Assembly: GCA_035430165.1 (NCBI GenBank)
Contig: DAOMGE010000004.1
Coordinates: 1-64,000 of the forward strand
Direction of reading: 5' to 3'
From: UBA7239 sp035430165
Lineage (GTDB): Bacteria; Pseudomonadota; Gammaproteobacteria; Pseudomonadales; UBA7239
Length of the DNA stretch: 64,000 nt
Part shown: positions 44,341 through 53,272 of the stretch, in pieces
Position numbering within the stretch: position 1 is the stretch's first letter
How the letters are laid out: each line of letters begins with the position of its first letter
The notes under the pieces: model-generated
What the model saw: the letters and a program-made list of their open reading frames with translations, nothing else
Database searches by the model: none
What the model was told of the DNA's origin: nothing
Program-made: the position numbers and the translations under genes

Positions 44341-44850
44341 TTATGCGCGACGAAACAAGGGTTGTGGCTGGTCAACCGAGGTCTGGTAGTACTCGGTGAA
44401 GTCATCCAGCGATGCCAGGGCTGCTTCTACATCGGCATGTTCCTGCAGGGAAAAACTGTTGAAGCCACAGCGCTTCAAGAAGCAAAGCTGGTCACGCAAC
44501 ACATAACCGAATGCGCGTAATTCGCCTTGGTACCCGAAACGTTCCCGCAACAAACGCGCGATAGAGAATCCACGGCCGTCAGTGAAAACAGGAAACTGGA
44601 TTGCCACTAGCGGCAGACTCCGGAGTGCGGTAGCTATCTCGTCAGTGGGTTGTTCGTCGCTATCAAACCAGATGCCGATATCCGTTCGTCCAGCGAGATC
44701 GCTCTGGTATTTTTCCCATAGTGTGAGTGGCAGGACGAGCATGCTTCCATCCGGCAGGGTGGTTTCACTGCGTGCAACAATACGCCATGTGTCGCTGGTG
44801 ACTTTGCCGTCCTTGATGATGCGCAGACTGGTGTTGATGAAATCAGCCAT
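44341..44850 (-). CDS. DUF934 family protein, partner of sulfite/nitrite reductase
   Basis: The 169-residue protein carries the DUF934 signatures LVLPLTLWEKY, GIWFDSDEQPTDE, FPVFTDGRGFSIARLLRER and LRDQLCFLKRCGFNSF. Genes of this family usually sit beside cysI-type reductases in pseudomonads and are thought to assist sulfite reduction in an unknown way. I chose ATG 44850, overlapping the reductase stop by 8 bases. Confidence 0.87.
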   Translation of the reverse strand: MADFINTSLRIIKDGKVTSDTWRIVARSETTLPDGSMLVLPLTLWEKYQSDLAGRTDIGIWFDSDEQPTDEIATALRSLPLVAIQFPVFTDGRGFSIARLLRERFGYQGELRAFGYVLRDQLCFLKRCGFNSFSLQEHADVEAALASLDDFTEYYQTSVDQPQPLFRRA

Positions 44851-46498
44851 AAGCGCGCTCCTTGAAAGTGTCAATGCCGATGCGGCGATACGTATCGAGA
44901 AAACTTTCACCACTTATGCGGTGTTCCACATAAACATCGAGAATTTTTTCAATGATGTCCGGCATGTCTTCTTGCGAGAAAGACGGTCCGAGGATCTCGC
45001 CGATGGCCGCGTCATTGCCTGCGTGACCACCGAGTGAAACCTGGTAAAACTCCGCGCCTTTCTTGTCCACACCGAGGATGCCTATATGGCCGACATGGTG
45101 GTGGCCGCAAGCATTCATGCAACCTGAAATATTGACGTCGATATCGCCAAGGTCATAAAGGTAATCAATATCGTCAAACTTGCGCTGTATCGCTTCTGCA
45201 ACAGGAATGGATTTCGCATTCGCCAGGGCACAGAAATCGCCGCCAGGGCAGCAAATCATGTCGGTGAGTGTGCCGATATTCGGTGTGGCAAAACCGAGTG
45301 CCTTGAGTTTGCCCCAGAGTTCATACAGGCGCGTGCCATCGACATCGGCAAGTACCAGATTCTGGCTGTGTGTCGCGCGTGCTTCACCAAAACAGTATTC
45401 ATCGGCGAGATCGGCAATGGCATCCAGCTGTTTGTCTGTCACATCGCCCGGCGCAACCCCCGTCGGTTTGAGTGACAACAAGACAATGCGATAGCCAGCT
45501 TGCTTGTGCGGTTTGACATTGCGCGTCATCCAGTTGGCAAACGCTTTTTCGGCAGACGCTTTCGCAGACAGATCGGTGCTGATAGCTTGCTCATCAAGCT
45601 TTTGATAAGCAGGCGCGGTGAAGTGTTGTTTGATGCGTGAGATTTCTGCGTCCGTCAAGGTGGCGGGGCCGTCTTTCAGATGCGTCCACTCGGCTTCAAC
45701 TTTTGCGGCAAAATTGGTGACACCGAGAGCCTTGACCAGAATCTTGATCCTTGCCTTGTATTTGTTGTCGCGGCGCCCCAGCAAGTTGTAGACACGCAGG
45801 ATGGCTTCAAGATAAGTGAGCAAATGTTTTTCGGGCAGGAACTCGCGAATCACGGGGCCGATACATGGGGTGCGCCCCAGACCGCCGCCGACATAGATGC
45901 GGTAGCCGATTGCACCGGTAGTATCGGTCACCATTTCAATGCCGATATCATGCACTTGCACCGCAGCGCGATCCTGTTCCGAACCGCTGACAGCAATCTT
46001 GAATTTACGTGGCAGGAAAGCAAATTCCGGATGGAAAGTGGACCACTGGCGAATGATTTCACAATACGGGCGTGGATCGATTTTTTCATCGACAGCAACA
46101 CCGGCAAATTGATCGGATGTAGTGTTGCGGATGCAGTTACCGCTGGTCTGTATGCCGTGCATCTGGACGTCGGCCAGTTCGGCAAGGATTTCCGGGACTT
46201 CTTCCAGCTTTGGCCAGTTGAACTGGATGTTCTGGCGAGTAGTGAAGTGTCCATAGCCCTTGTCGTAGTGGCGGGCAATGTGCGCAAGCTTGCGCAGCTG
46301 GTTCGATGACAGCATGCCGTAAGGGACAGCGATACGCAGCATGGGTGCATGGCGTTGTACATACAGGCCGTTTTGCAGCCGCAGTGGCAGGAATTCTGCA
46401 GGTGCCAGTTCGCCTTTCAGGAAGCGTGCGGTCTGGTTGCGAAACTGGGCGACACGTTGTGCCAGGATCTTGTGATCGATATCAGTGTAGGCGTACAT
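44843..46498 (-). CDS. cysI: Ferredoxin-type sulfite/nitrite reductase hemoprotein (CysI)
   Basis: This 551-residue siroheme/[4Fe-4S] protein has the cofactor cysteines in MICCPGGDFCALA and ISGCMNACGHHHVGHIG, with the duplicated parachute domains (GYGHFTTRQNIQFNW; NLVLADVDG). In pseudomonads the close relative reduces sulfite in cysteine synthesis. Nitrite cannot be excluded by sequence, and a nitrate-type transporter lies elsewhere in the window. The adjacent DUF934 gene favours sulfite. Sirohaem synthesis genes are not in the window. Confidence 0.88.
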   Translation of the reverse strand: MYAYTDIDHKILAQRVAQFRNQTARFLKGELAPAEFLPLRLQNGLYVQRHAPMLRIAVPYGMLSSNQLRKLAHIARHYDKGYGHFTTRQNIQFNWPKLEEVPEILAELADVQMHGIQTSGNCIRNTTSDQFAGVAVDEKIDPRPYCEIIRQWSTFHPEFAFLPRKFKIAVSGSEQDRAAVQVHDIGIEMVTDTTGAIGYRIYVGGGLGRTPCIGPVIREFLPEKHLLTYLEAILRVYNLLGRRDNKYKARIKILVKALGVTNFAAKVEAEWTHLKDGPATLTDAEISRIKQHFTAPAYQKLDEQAISTDLSAKASAEKAFANWMTRNVKPHKQAGYRIVLLSLKPTGVAPGDVTDKQLDAIADLADEYCFGEARATHSQNLVLADVDGTRLYELWGKLKALGFATPNIGTLTDMICCPGGDFCALANAKSIPVAEAIQRKFDDIDYLYDLGDIDVNISGCMNACGHHHVGHIGILGVDKKGAEFYQVSLGGHAGNDAAIGEILGPSFSQEDMPDIIEKILDVYVEHRISGESFLDTYRRIGIDTFKERAYG

Positions 46499-46630
46499 GC
46501 TCTCGACGCGCTCATTCTCGGTAGGAATCGGAGTGCAAACGGGTGTTTACAAGGGCGCGCAGGATACTACAACTGCCAGTTGAAATAAAAAGAGCGGGAG
46601 GTAATAAGCATATACCGGGTAAACACACAT

Positions 46631-46658
46631 AAAAAAACCGGATTGCTCCGGTTTTTTT
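46631..46658 (-). terminator. Terminator of rne
   Basis: ACCGGA (46637-46642) pairs with TCCGGT (46647-46652) around TTGC, with seven A and seven T outside. It lies 16 bases after the rne stop on the minus strand and separates rne from cysI. Confidence 0.9.
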
Positions 46659-46673
46659 ATGTAGACACTTACA

Positions 46674-49472
46674 TTAGCTGGTTTCACTGCTTTCAGCAGC
46701 GCGTTTGGCCCGCGGGTCGTTTGGAGGGCGACGGCGCTGGCGCTGTGGATCCGGTTGCACCATTTCAGTCGGGATACGTGGCTCTGGAATTTTTGCTTCT
46801 TCCGTCAGGATGACGAACTCACGTGGCTCCTTGCGGCCTTGCGCACGTGGATCATTGCTCGGGCGTGTGCGGGGACGTGGAGTGTGTGGTTCGGCAGGTT
46901 TTGCGGTAGCAGGTGTAGGCTCGATACCTGGCAAGCTGGTTTGTGGGGAAACCGGCCTGTTTACTGTCGGGGTTGTTGTTGGTGCAGCAACTGCTGGCGG
47001 TACAGCAGTTGCCTGTTCCTGCGGGGCGACTGCAGGAGGACGCGTGGCTGCTGGCCGTTGTTGTTCCTGCGGTGCATCGGCACGAGACACGGCGGGTTGT
47101 GGTGCCGCAGGAACCGGGGGTGTGGAAGTTGCTGCCGTTTCCTCGCTGATTTCAGGACGTGGACGCGGTGGGCGCTGATCCTGTGCAGGACGATCTGCGG
47201 GCTGTGCAGGGCGGCCAAATTGTGGCGCATCAATTTGCTGATCGTTCGTTGTGACCTGATCCGTCGGCGCAGACAGATCACCTTCAGGACGCGGGCGTTG
47301 GCGCTGGCGGTCGTTGCGGGGACGCTTGTTGTTTGGGCGTCTTGCAGGTGCATCTGCGCTATCGCTGACAGCTTGTCCGCCGTGAGCCGGGCGTTCTTGT
47401 GGTGCACGTTCCTGTTGCGGTGGACGAGCCTGTTGCTCACGCGCAACTGGCTGCTCACGTGGCCCTGTTTCCCTTGGGGCTTGTTGGTCACGTGGTTGCG
47501 GGCTACGGGGTGGACGATTGTTCGTCGGGTTACTGTTCTCGCCCTGCGGTGTACGTTCCCTTTGTGGGTGGTTGTTGCGCGGTTGCTCGCCACGTTCACC
47601 ACCACGGTCATTGCGATCACGGCCGCCGCGTCCACGACCGCCGCGATTGCCGCGTCGGCGTGCATCTTGCGGGTTGTTGCCATTGCTGCGTTCGCGCTGT
47701 TTTTCCTGTACGGGTTCCTGGGCTGGCACTTTTTCTTCAGGTTTCTGTTCGTCACCGAACAGTTTGCCGATGATGCGACTCAGGAAGCCTGGTTCTTTTT
47801 TCTCAGGAGCGGCTGCGGCGGCAGGAGCAGCGGCAGGTGCTTCCACGGTGGCAGTTGGTATGGGCGCAGGTGTGTTGGGCACCAGGATCTGCACAGCGGC
47901 TGTCTTGATTGGCGCCTGGTTCTGCTCGAGATGTTCTTCCTCGCCATTGTTGATGTCGCTAAGACCAATTTCAAAACTGGTTTGTGCCAGTTGTGCATCA
48001 TCGTCACGCAGGCGCTGGATATGGTAATGCGGTGTGACCAGATCCGGACTCGGGACAATCACGACACGGCACTGGTGGCGTTTTTCAATCTCGCTGATCT
48101 GCTTGCGTTTTTCATTCAGCAGGAAGCTGGCAACAGGCACTGGTGTGATCGCGCGCACTTCCGAGCTGCGTTCCTTCTGTGCCTCTTCTTCCAGCATGCG
48201 CAACAGGGCGAGTGCGATGGATTTGGTGCCTCGGATTGTGCCTTGTCCACTGCAGCGTGGGCAGATATGGCCCGATGTTTCGCCGAGTGAAGGGCGCAAG
48301 CGCTGGCGAGACATTTCCAGCAAGCCGAAGCGCGAGATGCGACCGACTTGTACGCGCGCACGATCCATTTGCAGTGCGTCACGCACGCGTTCTTCTACGG
48401 CGCGCTGGTTTTTGGGTGAATTCATGTCGATGAAATCGATAACCACCAGACCGCCGATATCACGCAGGCGGAGTTGGCGTGCAATTTCGTCAGCTGCTTC
48501 CAGATTGGTATTGGTAGCAGTCTCTTCAATGTCCCCACCCTTGGTGGAGCGCGAGGAGTTGATGTCGATCGAAACCAGTGCCTCGGTGACATCGATCACA
48601 ATAGCGCCGCCGGAAGGCAATTTCACTTCGCGTTCAAAGGCTGACTCGATCTGGCCTTCAATCTGGTAACGATTGAAAAGCGGAATCGCATCCTGGTAGA
48701 ACTTGACCTTGCTCTGGTAATTCGGCATTACCTGCTGGATAAATGCTGAAGCCAGTTCATAGGCATTGCGGGTGTCGATAATGACTTCGGAGATATCCTG
48801 GCGCAGATAATCGCGAATGGCGCGGATGACCACATTGCTTTCCTGGAACAGGAAGTGCGGGGCTTTGCTGTTATCTGCTTCTTTCTTGATTGACGTCCAC
48901 AGTTGCAACAGGTAATCGAGATCCCACTGCAGCTCTTCCGCTGAACGGCCGATGCCGGCAGTGCGGACGATGGTGCCCATGCCGGGTGGCAGGTCGAGAC
49001 CAGCGAGGGCATCCTTCAGTTCGTCGCGGTCATCGCCTTCAATACGGCGTGAAATACCGCCGGCACGTGGGTTGTTAGGCATCAGCACCAGATAGCGGCC
49101 GGCGAGACTGATAAAGGTCGTGAGGGCAGCGCCCTTGTTACCGCGTTCTTCCTTGTCGATCTGGACAATCACTTCCTGTCCTTCACGGATCACATCGCGG
49201 ATATTGATGCGGCCTTCGATTTCATTAGGCTGCTTGGTGAAATATTCCCGGGAAATTTCTTTCAGCGAGAGAAAGCCATGACGTTCAGCACCGTAGTCGA
49301 CAAACGCGGCTTCCAGGCTGGGCTCGACACGAGTGATCTTGCCCTTGTAGATGTTGGCTTTTTCCTGGCGGCGGTTGGTGTGTTCGATGTCGAGGTCATA
49401 CAGTTTCTGGCCATCGACGAGGGCGACGCGCAGCTCTTCGGGCTGTGTCGCATTGATTAACATACGTTTCAT
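46674..49472 (-). CDS. rne: Ribonuclease E
   Basis: RNase E is the main endoribonuclease and the degradosome scaffold. The N-terminal half carries the S1 domain (about 38-119), the DNase I-like site with D303 (VSIDINSSRST) and D346 (VVIDFIDMNS), and the zinc link C404-PR-C407, all at E. coli numbering, which fixes ATG 49472. After about residue 520 the protein becomes low-complexity: an Arg/Gly block (RRRGNRGGRGRGGRDR) and long Pro/Gln/Arg runs, the expected RNA-binding scaffold region. Length is 932 residues. Expression is probably autoregulated through its long leader. Confidence 0.96.
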   Translation of the reverse strand: MKRMLINATQPEELRVALVDGQKLYDLDIEHTNRRQEKANIYKGKITRVEPSLEAAFVDYGAERHGFLSLKEISREYFTKQPNEIEGRINIRDVIREGQEVIVQIDKEERGNKGAALTTFISLAGRYLVLMPNNPRAGGISRRIEGDDRDELKDALAGLDLPPGMGTIVRTAGIGRSAEELQWDLDYLLQLWTSIKKEADNSKAPHFLFQESNVVIRAIRDYLRQDISEVIIDTRNAYELASAFIQQVMPNYQSKVKFYQDAIPLFNRYQIEGQIESAFEREVKLPSGGAIVIDVTEALVSIDINSSRSTKGGDIEETATNTNLEAADEIARQLRLRDIGGLVVIDFIDMNSPKNQRAVEERVRDALQMDRARVQVGRISRFGLLEMSRQRLRPSLGETSGHICPRCSGQGTIRGTKSIALALLRMLEEEAQKERSSEVRAITPVPVASFLLNEKRKQISEIEKRHQCRVVIVPSPDLVTPHYHIQRLRDDDAQLAQTSFEIGLSDINNGEEEHLEQNQAPIKTAAVQILVPNTPAPIPTATVEAPAAAPAAAAAPEKKEPGFLSRIIGKLFGDEQKPEEKVPAQEPVQEKQRERSNGNNPQDARRRGNRGGRGRGGRDRNDRGGERGEQPRNNHPQRERTPQGENSNPTNNRPPRSPQPRDQQAPRETGPREQPVAREQQARPPQQERAPQERPAHGGQAVSDSADAPARRPNNKRPRNDRQRQRPRPEGDLSAPTDQVTTNDQQIDAPQFGRPAQPADRPAQDQRPPRPRPEISEETAATSTPPVPAAPQPAVSRADAPQEQQRPAATRPPAVAPQEQATAVPPAVAAPTTTPTVNRPVSPQTSLPGIEPTPATAKPAEPHTPRPRTRPSNDPRAQGRKEPREFVILTEEAKIPEPRIPTEMVQPDPQRQRRRPPNDPRAKRAAESSETS

Positions 49473-50062
49473 TGCATTGTTCCTGTCAGGCAACGATGTG
49501 TGCGGTATAACGGGCACGGCACCGGTTGCATTGCTTTCGCATGCTTGCTGCAGGACGGCTGGGAATCGGCAAAGGCCGACAAGGACAAGTGCAGGGCGCG
49601 CAAATCAGTAGTGTGTGCGCTGGCTGCTGTAACTCCTGTATTGGCGCGCTACCGGAACGGGAAGCGTTCTGGCGGCGGCTCGGCTCTTCGGGAGTTGCGC
49701 GGCGGCGTCGTGGTACGACAGGCCGGGGCGTCTTACGACTACCGATAGCGAGAATGGAGTCTTGCTACCTCGTGCATAGATCGCTTTTGTTGTGGCGAAC
49801 TACGCGGAATTCAGTCATCACTGCAGGGTGGGCATACGGTGTGTTTTCTCAAACACTTTCTGGTAACTGGCGGCAGGATCTGTCATGGCCGCGCGATACC
49901 ACCCTTTGTGGGCCAAAGTCCGGGCACTGTGCTCACGGCTTCTTTGGCCGCCCAACTATAACAATGATCTGTAACTTATTCAATTACAAAGAAAATGCCT
50001 TCGGCTTGTAGGGCAGCCTGTGAGGCTATAGGATGCCGTCAGGATCAATCTGAACAGTCCGC
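49473..50062. promoter_or_regulatory. rne leader and rne/tetR intergenic region (590 bp)
   Basis: No convincing gene is seen. On the minus strand TTGAAT (49978-49983) and TATAGT (49955-49960) are separated by exactly 17 bases, giving a good promoter for rne with a start near 49948 and a leader of about 475 nt. The predicted RNA would begin GGCCAAAG, which pairs with CTTTGGCC 23 bases later (inverted pair 49911-49918 and 49942-49949). A second hairpin GTCGT-GGT-ACGAC lies near 49708-49720. Long structured rne leaders mediate RNase E autoregulation in enterobacteria. Confidence 0.6.
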
Positions 50063-50662
50063 ATGAGCCAGATAGCAGCCATTCCTAAGCGTAGCACCGG
50101 CCGTCCGCGTAGCCAGGCCAGTCATGCAGCGATCCTGCTTGCGGCTGCCCAGTTGCTGGATAACAAGCCTTACCCGGATATCAGCGTCGAGGCGATAGCG
50201 GCAAAGGCAGGTGTCAGCAAAGCCACAATCTATCGCTGGTGGCCCAACAAGATGGCACTGGTGATTGAGGTTCTGACCGAACAGGCGCTACACATGCCGC
50301 AAATACCGTTTGATGGTCACAACTTGCGCAAACACCTCATGGCTTGCCTGAAGGGCGGTTACAAAACCTTGCTGCGTGGCCGGATGACCCCTGTCCTGTT
50401 GGCAGTGTTGGCCGAGTGTCGCAGTGATACGGCAATGCTCGACCTGCTCTACAAGAGTTTCTTTGCCCGTTTGCAGGCCATTGGCCTGCGTGATTTGCAG
50501 AAAGCCGTTGAAACCGGTGAGTTGGGCAAGGACGTACGGCAGGATGTCTTGCTGGACCAACTGTGGGGGCCGCTGTACTACCGGGCGCTGATCGCCGGTA
50601 AACCGGTAGACGATATTTACCTGCAGGCTCTGCTCGACAACTTGTCCTGCCTGCCGGTCTGA
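50063..50662 (+). CDS. TetR/AcrR family transcriptional regulator
   Basis: The 199-residue protein has an N-terminal TetR helix-turn-helix (about residues 20-65; ISVEAIAAKAGVSKATIYRWWPNKMALV) after a basic tail (KRSTGRPRSQ). The C-terminal helical domain is of the ligand-binding/dimerisation type. It is divergent from rne and converges, overlapping by 46 bases, with the DUF2238 gene. Its regulatory target is not evident; self-regulation from the upstream gap is likely. Confidence 0.88.
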   Translation: MSQIAAIPKRSTGRPRSQASHAAILLAAAQLLDNKPYPDISVEAIAAKAGVSKATIYRWWPNKMALVIEVLTEQALHMPQIPFDGHNLRKHLMACLKGGYKTLLRGRMTPVLLAVLAECRSDTAMLDLLYKSFFARLQAIGLRDLQKAVETGELGKDVRQDVLLDQLWGPLYYRALIAGKPVDDIYLQALLDNLSCLPV

Positions 50663-51249
50663 GGTCGCCGTAAGGCAAAATAGCCGCAAGTCGCTACCAG
50701 CGCACCCAGCGTATCGGCCAGCATGTCTTTCTGGGCATCCCAGATATCTCCCTGACTGCCGAGATAGGCGATACCCGCTTCCGGGTTGGCCAGCGCCGCA
50801 TAGATCCATTCGATAATTTCGTACAGCGCCGCCACACTGGCGATAGTAAATACAGGGTAGCTGAATAAAAGGAAACGGTTGGCGACGAGTTGGCGCCGGT
50901 CGAGGCATTCCGCGATCGCAAACGCATAGAAGCCCACTGAAAAATGTGCGATCCGATCAAAATGGTTGCGTGAGAATCCGAAAAAATGGGTGACCCAGTC
51001 GAATGGCACCAGGGCAAACGTGTAATGGCCGCCGATAGTGTGCAGGTATATCAATACAAACATCAGGCTGTAAGCCAGTTTCGAGAAAAAAATGTGGCGA
51101 GCGCGGAACAAGAGTATGCCGGCAACCAGTATCCAGACTGTAATGTTCTCCACCAGCCATGTCATGCGATCAATGGGTGCGATTGCCAGCGCGGCAAAAA
51201 GAACAAGGTAAATAACCAGTAGCAAATGAAAAAAACGTGTATCAGGCAT
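50617..51249 (-). CDS. DUF2238 (YjdF-like) membrane protein
   Basis: The 210-residue protein has about five hydrophobic helices with charged conserved residues at their ends: HTIGGHYTFALVPF, NHFDRIAHFSVGFYAFAIAE and YEIIEWIYA, then GDIWDAQKDMLADTLGAL. This is the DUF2238/YjdF pattern, a family of unknown function. Its 3' end overlaps the convergent tetR by 46 bases. The alpha/beta hydrolase gene lies 6 bases upstream on the same strand. Confidence 0.83.
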   Translation of the reverse strand: MPDTRFFHLLLVIYLVLFAALAIAPIDRMTWLVENITVWILVAGILLFRARHIFFSKLAYSLMFVLIYLHTIGGHYTFALVPFDWVTHFFGFSRNHFDRIAHFSVGFYAFAIAECLDRRQLVANRFLLFSYPVFTIASVAALYEIIEWIYAALANPEAGIAYLGSQGDIWDAQKDMLADTLGALVATCGYFALRRPQTGRQDKLSSRACR

Positions 51250-51255
51250 TGGTAA

Positions 51256-52152
51256 TCAGGCTCCCGTTTTCTTTGATAGCCAGCTGCCAATTGCATGGAG
51301 TGCAGCACGGGCTTCTGGCAGGCGTGAATAGAAACAGTGCCAGACATGGATCATATCCTGCCATTCCTGCAGCGTAACATCCACACCGTCCTGTCGTGCT
51401 TTCGTTGCAAAGCGGCGTGAATCATCGAGCAGGGTTTCTGCAGTGCCAACCTGCAAAAGTATAGGCGGTAAACCTGATAGCGAATCAGCATACAACGGTG
51501 AAACCATTGGGTTTTTCAGGTTGTCCTTGCCGGCGTAAGCGGTTGCCATCATTAGCAAACCACCGCGATTGCCTGCAGGATCTCTAGGTTTGTTGATATC
51601 AAATGTATTGCCTTCACAGGCAAAATCCAGCCATGCAGACAGCCCGACCAGTGCGGCGGATTGTGGTAGATCCAGCTCGCGAATTTTCAGTGCAAGTGCA
51701 AATGCAAGACTGCCGCCACCCGAGTCGCCGGTGATCACGATCTTTTTACTGTCGGTTCGGGATAACAGATATTGATAAACTGTCAGTGCATCTTCCAGTG
51801 CGCACGGAAATTTGTGTTCAGGAGCGAGACGAAAGTTGAACGTAACGACGCGCGCGCCGGTGACTTTTGCCAGTTGGGCAGCAAGCGGACGATGCGATAG
51901 TGTGGATCCGACGTTGTAGCCACCGCCATGACAGTGCAACAGGATGTTATTGCCGGGTTCAGGTGGATACTGGTAAACCCATTCTGCAGGAACACCATTG
52001 GCGTCGAAGGCTTCGAAAAATGTATGAGGTGGGTATCTGGCGGTTTGCCAGCCGCTGTCCATCAATTCGCGATTGCCATGCAGGCCAGGCTTGTTTTTTT
52101 TCATGGCGCGAAACTCTGCGCGAATCTGTTCAAGGATCTGCTGGCTACTCAT
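51256..52152 (-). CDS. Alpha/beta hydrolase (hormone-sensitive-lipase type)
   Basis: The 298-residue esterase-like protein has the oxyanion motif LHCHGGGYNVGS, the nucleophile elbow ITGDSGGGSLAFALA, the acid region TAETLLDDSR and the catalytic His in MIHVWHCF. The cap is short, as in HSL-type (family IV) esterases. Substrate unknown. Its start overlaps the trmA stop by 4 bases, so it is co-transcribed with trmA and DUF2238. Confidence 0.88.
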   Translation of the reverse strand: MSSQQILEQIRAEFRAMKKNKPGLHGNRELMDSGWQTARYPPHTFFEAFDANGVPAEWVYQYPPEPGNNILLHCHGGGYNVGSTLSHRPLAAQLAKVTGARVVTFNFRLAPEHKFPCALEDALTVYQYLLSRTDSKKIVITGDSGGGSLAFALALKIRELDLPQSAALVGLSAWLDFACEGNTFDINKPRDPAGNRGGLLMMATAYAGKDNLKNPMVSPLYADSLSGLPPILLQVGTAETLLDDSRRFATKARQDGVDVTLQEWQDMIHVWHCFYSRLPEARAALHAIGSWLSKKTGA

Positions 52153-53246
52153 GGCGTGCGTTTTCCTTTCTTTGCAAGAAATACACCGGCTTCCATGTGA
52201 TGTGTGTAAGGAAACTGGTCGAACAGGGCTGTGCGCTGGATGGTGTGGGTCTGGCAGAGCGTCTGCAGGTTTTGCGCCAACGTTGTCGGGTTGCAGGAAA
52301 TGTACAGGATGTTTTCAAATCGCTCTAGCAATCGCAGAGTGCCATCATCCAGTCCTGCACGCGGTGGATCCACCAGAACGGTGGAAAAGTGGTAATCCTG
52401 CAGGTTGATGTGAGCGAGGCGCCGGAAGGGGCGCACAGCGTTAAGTGCCTCGGTAAATTCCTCGCTGGATAAACGCGCCAGCGAAATGTTGTCACATTGA
52501 TTGGCGAGGACATTGTTTTGCAAGGCGTTGACAGAGGTCTTTGATACTTCAGTTGCCAGCACTTTTTCAAAGTGACGTGACAGCGGTAATGTGAAATTAC
52601 CATTGCCGCAATACAGCTCCAGTAAATCTCCCCCAGGTCCCCTGCAGCAACTCACCGCCCATTCGAGCATGTGCTGGTTTACCGCTGCATTGGGCTGGCT
52701 GAACGCTGATTCAGGTTGTTGTTGTGAAAACAATTCGCCGGCAATGGAAAAATTCTCGATGACATGGTCCTTGCCCAACACGATTTTCTTGCCGCGACTC
52801 CGTCCTATGATGCTACATCCGAGCTTCTGCTGTAATACTGATGCGCGTTGTTGCCAGATGTCATCGAGTGGTTTGTGATAAATCAGGCTGATGATGGCGT
52901 CGCCGGTGGTGGTGGCCAGGAATTCCACCTGGAACAATTTCCTGCGTAGCATGGGTTCACTCTGCAGTGCTGCACGCAACACAGTCATCAGTGTGTTGAT
53001 ACGCTCACAGGCAACAGGAAAGCTGTCAACGCGCACCGTCTCGCCGTTGTCTCCCGTCATCGCGAAATAACTGTTTTCATGGTCGTGCCAGAATTTGAAT
53101 TCTGCACGCATGCGGTAGTGTGTGGCGGGCGAGGGAAAAATATCCGGCGCGGGTGCATGGAAAGGCAAAAGCAATTCGTTGAGTGCCATGACCTTGTTAT
53201 GCAGTTGTACTTCGTATTGTTGAGGGTCGACTTGTGCCAATGCCAT
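52149..53246 (-). CDS. trmA: tRNA (uracil-5-)-methyltransferase
   Basis: TrmA forms m5U54 in the T loop of tRNA, and of tmRNA. Visible are the N-terminal YRMRAEFKFWHD, the SAM site LLELYCGNGNFTLPL, VLVDPPRAGLD, the catalytic Cys in ILYISCNPTTLAQNL and the terminal FPYTHHMEAGVFL. At 365 residues the length matches E. coli. The MBL-type RNase gene lies 26 bases upstream. Confidence 0.95.
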   Translation of the reverse strand: MALAQVDPQQYEVQLHNKVMALNELLLPFHAPAPDIFPSPATHYRMRAEFKFWHDHENSYFAMTGDNGETVRVDSFPVACERINTLMTVLRAALQSEPMLRRKLFQVEFLATTTGDAIISLIYHKPLDDIWQQRASVLQQKLGCSIIGRSRGKKIVLGKDHVIENFSIAGELFSQQQPESAFSQPNAAVNQHMLEWAVSCCRGPGGDLLELYCGNGNFTLPLSRHFEKVLATEVSKTSVNALQNNVLANQCDNISLARLSSEEFTEALNAVRPFRRLAHINLQDYHFSTVLVDPPRAGLDDGTLRLLERFENILYISCNPTTLAQNLQTLCQTHTIQRTALFDQFPYTHHMEAGVFLAKKGKRTP

Positions 53247-53272
53247 GTTGTTTCCGTGAATTGCGCAGGGCG

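Noticed and set aside
46755..48290. A 511-codon open frame on the plus strand opposite rne
   Set aside because: It mirrors the low-complexity Arg/Pro-rich part of RNase E; composition is Trp/Cys/Arg-rich without any domain, and the opposite frame has exact catalytic residue spacing of RNase E.
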